Of a stretch of DNA of 14,548 nt, positions 6,285 to 13,614 are shown piece by piece; position 1 is the stretch's first letter; each line of letters starts with the position of its first letter. The stretch is from Bacillota bacterium (lineage in GTDB: Bacteria > Bacillota > Clostridia > Lachnospirales > Lachnospiraceae). The notes below the pieces were generated by a model. It was not told the origin of the DNA and made no database searches. It was given only the letters and a program-made list of their open reading frames with translations. The translations under genes and the position numbers were made by a program. Location of the stretch: positions 1 through 14,548 of the forward strand of contig JAGFXQ010000094.1 in NCBI GenBank assembly GCA_017861355.1. Direction: 5' to 3'.

Positions 6285-8019
6285 GGTCATCACCGCCTTC
6301 GGTACATTGCAGATTATAGATGGTTGCATAAAGCTTTGAGGTTTTCATCAGTTCTTCGTGAGTACCATACTCCGCAAGCTTGTTATCATTCAGGAAGATC
6401 ACTTGGCTGATTCTATTGAATATCGTTAAACGATGCGACATTATAATAATAATGCTAGACTTATAATTTTTCTTCAGATTCTCGATAATTCTTTCTTCGG
6501 TCTTCATATCGACTGCCGAAAAAGGGTCATCGACTATGATTACTTTGTTTTTGTTAAACAATGCTCTTGCAAGAGCAATCCTTGCCTGCTGACCGCCACT
6601 CAATCGAATTCCGCTATTGCCGATTAAGGTATCTTGCCCTTCCGGCATCGCTGCTAAGTCCTCTTCAAAGCATACATCCCTTAGAACCGGAGTAATGTCC
6701 TTCGTCTGTCCTAAGGTAATATTATGATATATGGTGTCCGAAAAAAGCTCCGGCTTATGACCCAAGTAAGAAATCATCTGACTTCTCTCATATTCGGTGT
6801 AATCCCTTAATTCCTTTCCATCTATCTTCAGACTTCCAATATAGGGATATAGCCCGGTCAAGGATAATCCCAGCGTTGATTTGCCCGAGGCGATGGGCCC
6901 TGTGATGCCAATGATATCTCCTTGCTTTGCTCCAAAGCTGATATTTTCGATGATGTTTTCTTTCCCATTGGCATAACACAAACCAAGTTGATCTGCAATT
7001 ATACTTGTATTATTCAAATCAATATTCATAACCGTATCTTTACTCTCGTACTCTGTTAGATAAGGTTTTATACGCTTCCAGGATACTTGAGACTTTTGTA
7101 CCGAATTAAATAATTTAGCTGCTTTACTTGCCTTATTCGCCATGGCAATGAACATCGTAATATAGGTGGAAAAGATACCAATAGTCCATCCACCACCTAT
7201 TACCTTCGATCCGCCAAGATAGATTACAGTAATAATTCCAAGCAAGGCGATAACATTATAGATCGGCTGCATGGAATTCTCTAAGATATTGGCTTTGATT
7301 GCTTTGTTCTGCAGTTCTTCCAGTTCCCTAGAATATTTTGCTCTGTTCTGAACTTCCATACCATTCGCACGGTAGAGTATGGCATTCTCTATTGTATCGT
7401 AGGTAAGGTCAGCCACCTCACTGCTCTGTTTGCGATAGGCTATGGAATATTTATAAATGATACTTTTCAATTTCTGAGCAAGCATCATTGCAATCGGTAT
7501 AAAAAAAGCGGAAAGAACCGTTATTCTTACATCATACAACAGAAGTGAAATAAGATAGGCAGCCATAAGAACTCCGGTATCAAATAGCTCTGTAGTGAAT
7601 TTACGCATTCCTTCCACACACAGGTCAACATCTGAGACCGCCCTGGTCATTAAGTTGCCGGTATTCTCATTCTCCAGTTCAGTGATGCTTTTATGCATGA
7701 TATTATTATAAATCATCAATCTCATCGTTGCACTTGTACTGTTCGCAAATCGTCTGATATAAAATCGCTTAAAATAACGCAGCAGCTGTATTGCACCGAT
7801 CAGTGCAATGTAAGTACCTGCGAGCATTGCTATCTGGGACAGCTTGCCGCCACCGACAATAGAATCAATTAACTTGCCTTGATAGATAGGCCCTAAAATA
7901 ATTGATATGTTAAAGGACAATCCAAAGATGATGATACATGCTACAACAAGCTTCTCTTTCTTCCAATAATTGATGACCCTGTCCGGTTGCTTCATCGGTT
8001 CAATTTTTAATTTTGCCAT
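6274..8019 (-). CDS. ABC exporter half-transporter, subunit 1 (degenerate Walker B, canonical signature)
   Basis: The 581-aa chain has a type I exporter membrane domain (about 20-315) and then an ATPase domain. Walker A is GPIASGKST (374-382) and the signature is a perfect LSGGQ (473-477). Walker B reads VIIVDD (493-498), with Asp where the catalytic Glu should be. The Q-loop position is His (YLGHKPELF, about 421) instead of Gln, while the H-loop His is kept (MSHRL, 529). Asp in Walker B is the known mark of the non-hydrolysing site in heterodimeric exporters such as TM287/288 and BmrCD, so this is the partner of the next gene. Start: the ATG at 8019 lies 7 nt after GGGGAGG (8027-8033), better than an in-frame start at 8067 that overlaps the upstream gene. 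The kinase-like gene ends 38 nt upstream, so the three genes are probably co-transcribed. Confidence 0.93.
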   Translation of the reverse strand: MAKLKIEPMKQPDRVINYWKKEKLVVACIIIFGLSFNISIILGPIYQGKLIDSIVGGGKLSQIAMLAGTYIALIGAIQLLRYFKRFYIRRFANSTSATMRLMIYNNIMHKSITELENENTGNLMTRAVSDVDLCVEGMRKFTTELFDTGVLMAAYLISLLLYDVRITVLSAFFIPIAMMLAQKLKSIIYKYSIAYRKQSSEVADLTYDTIENAILYRANGMEVQNRAKYSRELEELQNKAIKANILENSMQPIYNVIALLGIITVIYLGGSKVIGGGWTIGIFSTYITMFIAMANKASKAAKLFNSVQKSQVSWKRIKPYLTEYESKDTVMNIDLNNTSIIADQLGLCYANGKENIIENISFGAKQGDIIGITGPIASGKSTLGLSLTGLYPYIGSLKIDGKELRDYTEYERSQMISYLGHKPELFSDTIYHNITLGQTKDITPVLRDVCFEEDLAAMPEGQDTLIGNSGIRLSGGQQARIALARALFNKNKVIIVDDPFSAVDMKTEERIIENLKKNYKSSIIIIMSHRLTIFNRISQVIFLNDNKLAEYGTHEELMKTSKLYATIYNLQCTEGGDDHGA

Positions 8020-8057
8020 GGTCGGGCCTCCCCTCATTCGTAATACAGAACCACATT

Positions 8058-8858
8058 TTATATCCAATCGTGCATGTTTTCTTTGATAAATGCAATCTCA
8101 TTTTGATAATACAATTGGTGTCCTTCCTGTTTCATCTTAATGAAGGCAGCATTGCCTTTGTTACATTCCTGATCAAAGAGCATTACCAATGATTGCAATC
8201 GCAATACTACTTGATGTAAAACCTCTAGAGTATCCATATTGCCATATGTAGCAAGAAATGTATCCAGTAAAAGCTTTCTCTCCGGACCATCCTTCATTCT
8301 GTCATAGGTTCGATACTCTTTTGTCTCCGGATCATAAATCTCCTTACTAAGGGGAACAAAGCGGTAGACGGCATAGGCAACATCCCATATTCTTGGAGCC
8401 GGGCACGCCGTATCAAAATCAATCATGCCAATCGGTTGGTTGTTTTGGAACGTTATATTATAAGGAGCAAAGTCATTATGACATATGACATCTTTATTCA
8501 ACTCTCCTTCATAGCTTAAAAACCAGATATCCTCCGGATTACTAACAAAGTCTGTAGTGGAATCATGGTACTTACGCAGCATTTCAGCAGCCTGCCGCGC
8601 TATGACAGCTTTACCCGGCAAGTCCTTCACTATCGGATAATCTTCCAATGTTTCCCCATCAACAAAACTAAGCATCTCTTGATTTCTGTCATTGAAACCA
8701 AGAAATCGAGGAACGAACGGTAGCCCTTTCCTTTCAAGATGCAACAGTAATCTGTGAATCGTACTGCTTTGAGGTTTTAGATCCCGATAGATTAAATTCC
8801 CATCCCGATATACCTCGGACATATTACCCTGTTTGATCTCCGTCTCTTGGTTGATCAT
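8058..8858 (-). CDS. Aminoglycoside phosphotransferase/choline kinase-like protein
   Basis: The 266-aa protein has the protein-kinase-like fold of the APH family. The catalytic loop HNDFAPYN (127-134) supplies the Asp base (D129) and the metal-binding Asn (N134), and D147 in IDFDT is the DFG-like metal ligand. The flanking PRIWDVAYAVYRF is also typical. The N-terminal GNMSEVYRDGNLIYRDL resembles the nucleotide-binding strands of APH-like enzymes with Arg in the strand following the Gly loop. The family phosphorylates hydroxyls of antibiotics, choline, sugars or other small molecules; the acceptor cannot be read from sequence. ATG at 8858; an AAGGA lies 12 nt upstream, a rather long spacing. 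It directly precedes a heterodimeric exporter, hinting at modification plus export of the same compound class, which is inference only. Confidence 0.85.
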   Translation of the reverse strand: MINQETEIKQGNMSEVYRDGNLIYRDLKPQSSTIHRLLLHLERKGLPFVPRFLGFNDRNQEMLSFVDGETLEDYPIVKDLPGKAVIARQAAEMLRKYHDSTTDFVSNPEDIWFLSYEGELNKDVICHNDFAPYNITFQNNQPIGMIDFDTACPAPRIWDVAYAVYRFVPLSKEIYDPETKEYRTYDRMKDGPERKLLLDTFLATYGNMDTLEVLHQVVLRLQSLVMLFDQECNKGNAAFIKMKQEGHQLYYQNEIAFIKENMHDWI

Positions 8859-8907
8859 TTTCTATTCACATCCTTACCAATTGTTCTATATATCACTCAT
8901 TAAGATA

Positions 8908-9429
8908 TCAATATTTGTTGTAATGAAGCTTCTGGTACTGCAACGCATCTTCCTCATATGGTTTCTTATCCTCGGCTGGATAGCCAATTGCAATGATACA
9001 TTCCACGCCATATTGCTCCGGAATCTCAAGTACTTGTCGAATGAATTCTTCTGCAGTCTCCTGCTCCTTATGGAAGCGTTCCCTCACCTGTATCCAGCAC
9101 GAGCCAAGGCCAAGATCCTGCGCAGACAGCTGAAGGAAAGCCGACGCGATGGAGGTATCCTCAATCCATACGTCACTTGCCGATTTATCTGCGATAACAA
9201 CCACAGCAAAAGGAGCCTCTGACAAAAATCCCGGACCATGCTCTCTGCAAAGTGAGAGCTGCTTCAGTTTCTGTTTATCGGTAACAGCAATAAACTGCCA
9301 AGGTCTGATCGACCGTGAGGACGGAGACAACAAGGCACTTTTCAGGAGAATATCGATCTTTTCCTGTTCCACTTCTCTATTTTGATATTTTCGAATACTG
9401 CGTCTGGATTTTAATAAATCATATAACAT
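8908..9429 (-). CDS. Nitroreductase-family FMN oxidoreductase
   Basis: The 173-aa protein begins MLYDLLKSRRSIRKYQ, the FMN-binding SRRSIRxY motif of nitroreductases. It continues with SPSSRSIRPWQFIAVTD (the central FMN-contacting loop), DTSIASAFLQLSAQDLGLGSCWIQ (the dimer-interface helix) and CIIAIGYPAEDKKP near the end. Enzymes of this family are homodimers that use NAD(P)H to reduce nitro compounds, quinones or flavins; the natural substrate is unknown. An in-frame GTG at 9438 would lengthen the protein, but it sits inside the Shine-Dalgarno AAGGAGG (9438-9444). The ATG at 9429 has an ideal 8-nt spacing and is preferred. It follows the DUF1697 gene by 24 nt and precedes the kinase-like gene by 49 nt. 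Confidence 0.92.
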   Translation of the reverse strand: MLYDLLKSRRSIRKYQNREVEQEKIDILLKSALLSPSSRSIRPWQFIAVTDKQKLKQLSLCREHGPGFLSEAPFAVVVIADKSASDVWIEDTSIASAFLQLSAQDLGLGSCWIQVRERFHKEQETAEEFIRQVLEIPEQYGVECIIAIGYPAEDKKPYEEDALQYQKLHYNKY

Positions 9430-9453
9430 AAATCGCACCTCCTTAGGACCCCT

Positions 9454-9993
9454 TTATTGAACAAGCTCCAGTAGCTTCTTTGTAGTATTAGAATTTCTTA
9501 TCGTGATACTATCATAAACAGAGGAGCCAACCACCTTAGACCAACGGGTTCTGGAAAATGTATCGATTGGTGCCGACCAGAAAATAACCCTGCCATAATA
9601 ATCAACCTTCTCATATTCCGGTTTTGACTCTCCTACCCCATGCATTATCTCCTCTGAAGTGGCCGGAGGTATTACAAAGATTGCATTGTGTTTGGAAGCC
9701 TTATCTTCTCCCCACCAGGACGGAGTATGTTGAAGTGCGGAGATCAAATCATCGGCTGATATAATCGCCACAAGAATAGTTAAGTGAAACCTTTGCAAAA
9801 TTATTCTTTCACCTTCCTCTTTGAGCAATATCTCATCTGTAATATCACTTGAGAAAATGATATTTCCACTATTAATATAAGTGGAAACCTGTTGAAATCC
9901 ATTTTGCTCAAATAGTTCCTTCAGTTCCCGCATGGATATTTTGTTATTACCACCTACGTTAATCCCACGCAGCAAAGCTATATATTTCTTCAT
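9454..9993 (-). CDS. DUF1697 protein
   Basis: The 179-aa product opens with MKKYIALLRGINVGGNNKIS and continues MRELKELFEQNGFQQVSTYINSGNIIFSS, the diagnostic start of DUF1697. The C-terminal part, RTRWSKVVGSSVYDSITIRNSNTTKKLLEL, is also family-typical. The length is normal. No biochemical function is established for the family as far as I know; it is a soluble alpha/beta protein common in bacteria. The ATG at 9993 has AAGGTGG 8 nt upstream. An ATG at 10011 would place that Shine-Dalgarno inside the gene, so it was not chosen. It is the first gene behind the promoter at 10108-10137 and probably leads the long minus-strand unit. Confidence 0.9.
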   Translation of the reverse strand: MKKYIALLRGINVGGNNKISMRELKELFEQNGFQQVSTYINSGNIIFSSDITDEILLKEEGERIILQRFHLTILVAIISADDLISALQHTPSWWGEDKASKHNAIFVIPPATSEEIMHGVGESKPEYEKVDYYGRVIFWSAPIDTFSRTRWSKVVGSSVYDSITIRNSNTTKKLLELVQ

Positions 9994-10107
9994 AGAGTAC
10001 ACCACCTTCATTCAAAAGACAAAACAACGATTTTTCATTCCAATCTCATTCACATTCCTATGATGCAATATCATCTAAATCCTTATAAAGTCCATCATAT
10101 TACAGGT

Positions 10108-10137
10108 ATTTTACCATTTTAATGAAAAGCAAGTCAA
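10108..10137 (-). promoter_or_regulatory. Sigma-A promoter for the DUF1697 gene and the genes after it
   Basis: On the minus strand TTGACT (10137-10132) is followed after 18 bp by TAAAAT (10113-10108), and TGG directly before the -10 makes an extended -10. Transcription would start near 10101, giving a leader of about 108 nt before the ATG at 9993. No riboswitch-like fold was recognised in the leader. The non-coding stretch 9994-10305 holds only this promoter, the Shine-Dalgarno and the terminator at 10195-10243. Confidence 0.65.
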
Positions 10138-10194
10138 CCTTATATATCACGATATCCTTTCCTATTGTCTGTTATATCATGCCAAAATAACAGA

Positions 10195-10243
10195 AAGGAC
10201 CACCTGCAGCCCATTATTGTTTCATGGGCTGTAGGTGATCCTT
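10195..10243 (-). terminator. Rho-independent terminator after ridA
   Basis: A 20-bp stem joins 10195-10214 to 10224-10243 around a 9-nt loop (10215-10223). It has one mismatch and one G-T pair, and a GC-rich core (CCACCTGCAGCCCAT). On the minus strand the hairpin is followed by TTTCTGTTATTTT, a T-rich tail. It lies 62 nt beyond the ridA stop codon and upstream of the DUF1697 promoter, insulating the two groups. Confidence 0.8.
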
Positions 10244-10305
10244 ATCCTAATGCTAACTTAATTCAAATAAATTATGTACATATTCTCTTGGGAACTGCTT
10301 TAATC

Positions 10306-10674
10306 TTAATGTGTTCGATAGGCAATTGCGTCAATTTGAACCTGTAGCCCATGAATACCACCGACATGGGCAAACTCTGTCGAGATAGTCTTTCGAGCCG
10401 GATATCCATGAACAAATCTCTCTTTGAACACCTTTTCCATCTCCGGTATGTTCCATACATCTCTTAGCAATACATCAATCTTTACGACAGAAGCAAGGGT
10501 AAGTCCTACTGTCTTCAACCGCTGTTCCATATTATCGATAGCACCATGTACTTGATCTTCGAATGGAGCGCCAACATTTCCTACACAAAAGCTCAGGAAC
10601 ACCAAATCTCCTGCTTCCACAATTCCGGAATAAGCAAATTCTTCATTGATTTCACTTCTTATTATTTCACTCAT
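10306..10674 (-). CDS. RidA/YjgF/YER057c/UK114-family protein
   Basis: The 122-aa protein shows the RidA fold marks: YSGIVEAGDLVFLSFCVGN, then QVHGAIDNMEQRLKTVGLTLASVVKIDVLLRD, then the signature region YPARKTISTEF with Arg94 and the closing strand QVQIDAIAY. RidA proteins are trimers that hydrolyse reactive enamine/imine intermediates such as 2-aminoacrylate. Arg94 matches the carboxylate-binding Arg of active members. The acidic residue in the last strand is Asp115, where E. coli RidA has Glu, so the subgroup or substrate may differ. ATG at 10674 with GGAGG (10681-10685) 6 nt upstream. It follows the broken regulator by 64 nt, with the dyad at 10715-10740 in between, and ends before a strong terminator. 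Confidence 0.88.
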   Translation of the reverse strand: MSEIIRSEINEEFAYSGIVEAGDLVFLSFCVGNVGAPFEDQVHGAIDNMEQRLKTVGLTLASVVKIDVLLRDVWNIPEMEKVFKERFVHGYPARKTISTEFAHVGGIHGLQVQIDAIAYRTH

Positions 10675-10690
10675 AAATTACCTCCGTTAT

Positions 10691-10740
10691 TTTATATCAT
10701 CAGAATAACAGAGCAATTACGACAACTGTCTGTCGTAATT
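10691..10740 (-). promoter_or_regulatory. Candidate operator/promoter upstream of ridA
   Basis: AATTACGACA (10715-10724) and TGTCGTAATT (10731-10740) are perfect 10-bp inverted repeats separated by 6 nt. On the minus strand a TATAAA -10 candidate lies at 10696-10691, with no good -35, placing the dyad over the -35 region. That is a usual place for a repressor or activator site. The dyad overlaps the last codons of the WYL-type regulator remnant, an obvious candidate binder. No T-run follows on the minus strand, so a terminator is less likely. Confidence 0.45.
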
Positions 10741-11573
10741 AAGAATATAATTCTACTATTTTTTGGGCTGAGTTGAATACCTTAAGGCGTAAATCCTCCG
10801 GCTCTAAAATCTCTACACTGTCTCCAAGAGACAATAACACACCATACCAGAATATTTCATTCCAAACAACATGCAATGTCATCAAGACATCTCCGTGATC
10901 CAGTTCCTCCGTAACGTTCATCCTTCTCATCATTTCTACGAAGAATCTGATCAGCATCTTCATGTTCCTTTGAAAATGGGATATCCGTTCTTTCAAGATT
11001 CTGAATACGGACCAGTTTATAAAAGCGATAATCTTCTTTGACTGTACTATAAGCCAGCAGGTACCATGCATACCAGCGGTATATCACTGCAATAGGTTCG
11101 ACCATATGAGTCCGGGTCTCATTGTCGGCATTCGTATAGGAGAAACGTACGACAAGTTTGGATTGCACTGCTGACTTCAGCAACTGCAGTATTCTCTCAT
11201 CGCCCTCGCGCAAGATTGAGAAATCAAGGATTACACCATGGGAACCTTCCTTAATTAGCGATGAGAATTTCTCTACGGTGGCATTCACCTTTGGATCATG
11301 GATGGCGGTGGCCAATCCTTTGAGAGCGGTGAGGATATGCGTATAATCCTCCTCCGTCGCCGCATGCTGCCCCATACGAAAGGTATCCAGTATCTCATAT
11401 CCACCGTTCGTCCCAGTCAGGGCAACAACCGGTATACCGGCCTGGCAGAGAGCATCGATGTCGCGTTGAATCGTTCGCTGAGATACTTCAAAATGTCTTG
11501 CCAATTCATTTGCAGAGGTTTTACCATGGTTCAGAAGATATATCGTTATTGCATAGAGACGGTCAAGTTTCAT
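10739..11573 (-). pseudogene. WYL-domain transcriptional regulator (YafY/COG2378 type), frameshifted and internally deleted
   Basis: The ATG at 11573 (AAGGA at 11583-11587, 9-nt spacing) opens a frame with an N-terminal winged helix: MKLDRLYAITIYLLNHGKTS, then SQRTIQRDIDALCQAGIPVV and GTNGGYEI. The WYL core follows, HMVEPIAVIYRWYAWYLLAY then YRFYKLVRIQNLERT. This frame stops at 10857 after an atypical tail (GGTGSRRCLDDIACCLE). The expected C-terminal region (NVTEELDHGDVLMTLHV, FWYGVLLSLGDSVEILEPEDLR, ending at 10739) continues in another frame from about 10925. The distance between the two frames is 1 mod 3. Relatives, from memory, have about 20-25 more residues (a strand plus an EYLxG segment) at the junction, so a deletion of about 75 nt with frame loss fits better than one sequencing error. 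Such regulators bind promoter dyads. GNAT ends 5 nt upstream. The 239-aa product could still bind DNA. Confidence 0.75.
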
Positions 11574-11578
11574 AGCTA

Positions 11579-12493
11579 TCATTCCTTATTCTGAGAATTA
11601 GTTTTCTTTGCTCTCCAAACAGTCGCTGTCGAGTATGGACGTAATCCAATACTGTAATAAAATTGCTGTGAGGAACCGACGAAAGCCTTCTTGGCTCCGA
11701 GTAATCCAGCTCTTCGGACCCCTTCCAGAACAGCTGTCCTGCCGAGACCCATCTTCCGGTATGCAGGATCGGTAGCTACCGGCTCTATCACCGCATAACC
11801 GACTTCGGCATCATACCACATTCCACAATATGATACAAAATTACCATCAGGAGCTACGACAGCAACCTTAAGACTCAAATCCACATTCTCGCGAAGCATC
11901 TCGAGCGTCGCACTCTGCTCACGCTCCTTCGTCATAACGAAGTCTCCTTCTCCATTTACCTCATGATTAAAGCCCTTCCACAGGACCCGCCGATACTGAG
12001 ACAGATCGAAAGTATCCTTCATGGATGTAACTCGAAACCCTTCCGGCAGCACATATTCCGTTGAGGTTCGATCATAGTAGAATACAGCATCGCACTCTTT
12101 TTCTTCCGTGGCTACATAACCCATCTGTGCAGCGATATCTTGAAATGCTACATCCGAATCCGAGATAGTGATTCCAAACTCAGTACCCTTTGCAAGATTT
12201 TGTGAGGCATAGAAGAGCATTTCCTTCTTTAAAGATTTAAAATCCGGCAAGGTAAGGCAAAATGAATTACCCAGCTGACAGTCATAAGTTGCAACTCCAA
12301 CGATTTGATTCTCTTCTTCCCATAGTCCAATTCTGCCAATGGAGGTTTGGTCAAGATAGCTATGTGTAATCATCCAGTCCCATCTGGCAAAAGTAAATTC
12401 TGCATATCCCAGCTTAATGAAAAATTCTCTAACCTTACGATAATCCTCTGTAATACCGGCTTGATTCGTATAGTTTCTAAAATGAATTGACAT
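11579..12493 (-). CDS. GNAT-family N-acetyltransferase
   Basis: The 304-aa protein has a clear acetyl-CoA-binding motif near the C-terminus: IEPVATDPAYRKMGLGRTAV (236-255) with the R-x-x-G-x-G core, followed by GAKKAFVGSSQQFYYSIGL, which carries the Tyr pair of the alpha4 region. The N-terminal half (about 1-150) looks like a second, degenerate GNAT-like unit with no clear pyrophosphate loop, as in two-domain GNATs. The acetyl acceptor is unknown. ATG at 12493; AAGGAG (12502-12507) has 8-nt spacing. The stop is 5 nt before the regulator ATG, so they were probably one transcription unit, with the acetyltransferase a likely partner or target of that regulator. Confidence 0.88.
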   Translation of the reverse strand: MSIHFRNYTNQAGITEDYRKVREFFIKLGYAEFTFARWDWMITHSYLDQTSIGRIGLWEEENQIVGVATYDCQLGNSFCLTLPDFKSLKKEMLFYASQNLAKGTEFGITISDSDVAFQDIAAQMGYVATEEKECDAVFYYDRTSTEYVLPEGFRVTSMKDTFDLSQYRRVLWKGFNHEVNGEGDFVMTKEREQSATLEMLRENVDLSLKVAVVAPDGNFVSYCGMWYDAEVGYAVIEPVATDPAYRKMGLGRTAVLEGVRRAGLLGAKKAFVGSSQQFYYSIGLRPYSTATVWRAKKTNSQNKE

Positions 12494-12555
12494 AATACCT
12501 TCTCCTTTTTACTATGTATATCTCTTTACGCATTGAAATGTACTCATTTAGTGCT

Positions 12556-12584
12556 ACAATAACATATTTCTGTAAAAGCCTCAA
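12556..12584 (-). promoter_or_regulatory. Putative sigma-A promoter of the GNAT gene
   Basis: On the minus strand TTGAGG (12584-12579) is followed after 17 bp by TATTGT (12561-12556). TGT directly before the -10 gives an extended -10. The start would be near 12549, leaving a leader of about 55 nt to the ATG at 12493. No dyad like the one at 10715-10740 was seen here. Confidence 0.5.
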
Positions 12585-12612
12585 CAGAGAAATGGTAAAT
12601 AATAGAATAAGA

Positions 12613-12643
12613 AGAGGCCGCTTCAATCCTTGAAACAACCTCT
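12613..12643 (-). terminator. Rho-independent terminator after the SDR gene
   Basis: A 14-bp stem (12613-12626 with 12630-12643, three G-T pairs in the minus-strand RNA) closes a 3-nt loop GGA. On the minus strand it is followed by TCTTATTCTATTATTT. It lies 42 nt beyond the SDR stop and just upstream of the GNAT promoter, so it ends the hcp/SDR side and separates it from the GNAT group. Confidence 0.75.
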
Positions 12644-12685
12644 CCTTATATCTCAAAATCTATTTCATGCTCAAAGCTTTATCGT

Positions 12686-13555
12686 TTATCCGTTCACAAT
12701 CGTACCGCCATTGATATGGATGGTCTGACCCGTAATATAGGTTGATGCATCCGAAGCCAGATATACATAGGCTTCTGCTACTTCTACAGGCTGTCCCGCA
12801 CGTTTTAACGGTGTATCTTTACCGAAGGTCCCTACTGTATTCTTGTCTAACGTAGATACAATTAGGGGCGTCCAAATCGGTCCGGGTGCTACCTGGTTTA
12901 CCCTGATCTTACGATCTGCCAGATTTGTGGATAAGGATCTTGTAAAGGCAGTAATCGCTCCTTTGGTTGCAGAATAATCCAATAAGGTGGCATTTCCTTT
13001 GAATGCTGTAACCGAACTGGTATTAATGATCGCGCTGTTTTCTTTCATATGAGGAAGTGCAGCTCTGGTAAGATAGAATATTCCGAAAATATTTGTCTGA
13101 AAAGTCCTTTGCAGCTGTTCATCCGAGATATCCTCAAGTCTCTTCTGAGCATGCTGTTCTGCAGCATTATTCACGAGTATATCTAGTGAACCAAATGTCT
13201 GAACCGTCTTCTCAACAACCTGGTTACAGAAATTGCTGTCTCCAATATCACCCTTGATTAACATTGCTGTTCCCTGATAACTTTCCACTGCCTGCTTCGT
13301 CGTATTCGCATCATCATCCGCTGTATTATAGACGATCACAACTTTGCAGCCTTCCTTCGCATATGCCACTGCAATTGCTCTGCCGATCCCGCTGTCTCCA
13401 CCGGTAATGACCGCCGACTTTCCCTGTAATCTGTTCGCACCGTTATAATCCGGGTTATCATAGATTGGTTCCGGATCCATCCGGCTTTCCTTTCCCGGTG
13501 CCGGTTGTGTCTGTCCCTGAATCTCCTGAGGGGTATACATATCATTTTCTTTCAT
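12686..13555 (-). CDS. SDR-family oxidoreductase, general-stress-protein-39 (YdaD/YhdF) type
   Basis: The 289-aa protein is a classical short-chain dehydrogenase/reductase with an N-terminal extension of about 45 residues (PAPGKESRMDPEPIYDNPDY). That extension is characteristic of the Bacillus general stress proteins YdaD/YhdF/YhxC. Visible motifs are TGGDSGIG (51-58) for NAD(P) binding, GD (102-103), NNAA (129-132), the catalytic Asn155, Ser in NTSSVTA (about 180-181), YSATK (Tyr194, Lys198) and the end ITGQTIHINGGTIVNG. The alcohol or carbonyl substrate is unknown. ATG at 13555 with AGGAG (13566-13570) 10 nt upstream. It follows hcp by 59 nt without a clear terminator or promoter between them, so co-transcription with hcp is plausible and would join two stress-related enzymes. 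Confidence 0.92.
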   Translation of the reverse strand: MKENDMYTPQEIQGQTQPAPGKESRMDPEPIYDNPDYNGANRLQGKSAVITGGDSGIGRAIAVAYAKEGCKVVIVYNTADDDANTTKQAVESYQGTAMLIKGDIGDSNFCNQVVEKTVQTFGSLDILVNNAAEQHAQKRLEDISDEQLQRTFQTNIFGIFYLTRAALPHMKENSAIINTSSVTAFKGNATLLDYSATKGAITAFTRSLSTNLADRKIRVNQVAPGPIWTPLIVSTLDKNTVGTFGKDTPLKRAGQPVEVAEAYVYLASDASTYITGQTIHINGGTIVNG

Positions 13556-13614
13556 GTCGCATGTTCTCCTGATTGTTTTTGATTAGTATTCCCCCTCAGG
13601 AGTAATTATTATGA

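Noticed and set aside
9430..9438. GTG at 9438 as the start of the nitroreductase
   Set aside because: The GTG overlaps the Shine-Dalgarno itself; the ATG at 9429 has proper spacing.
10165..10347. Plus-strand 60-aa reading frame across the ridA terminator
   Set aside because: It runs through a terminator hairpin and into ridA antisense, and has no ribosome binding site or recognisable sequence.
10739..11071. A separate 110-aa gene in the second frame at the end of the regulator
   Set aside because: Its second half is the expected C-terminus of the WYL regulator and its first half reads the regulator's coding DNA in the wrong frame. It has no ribosome binding site, so it is part of the broken gene.
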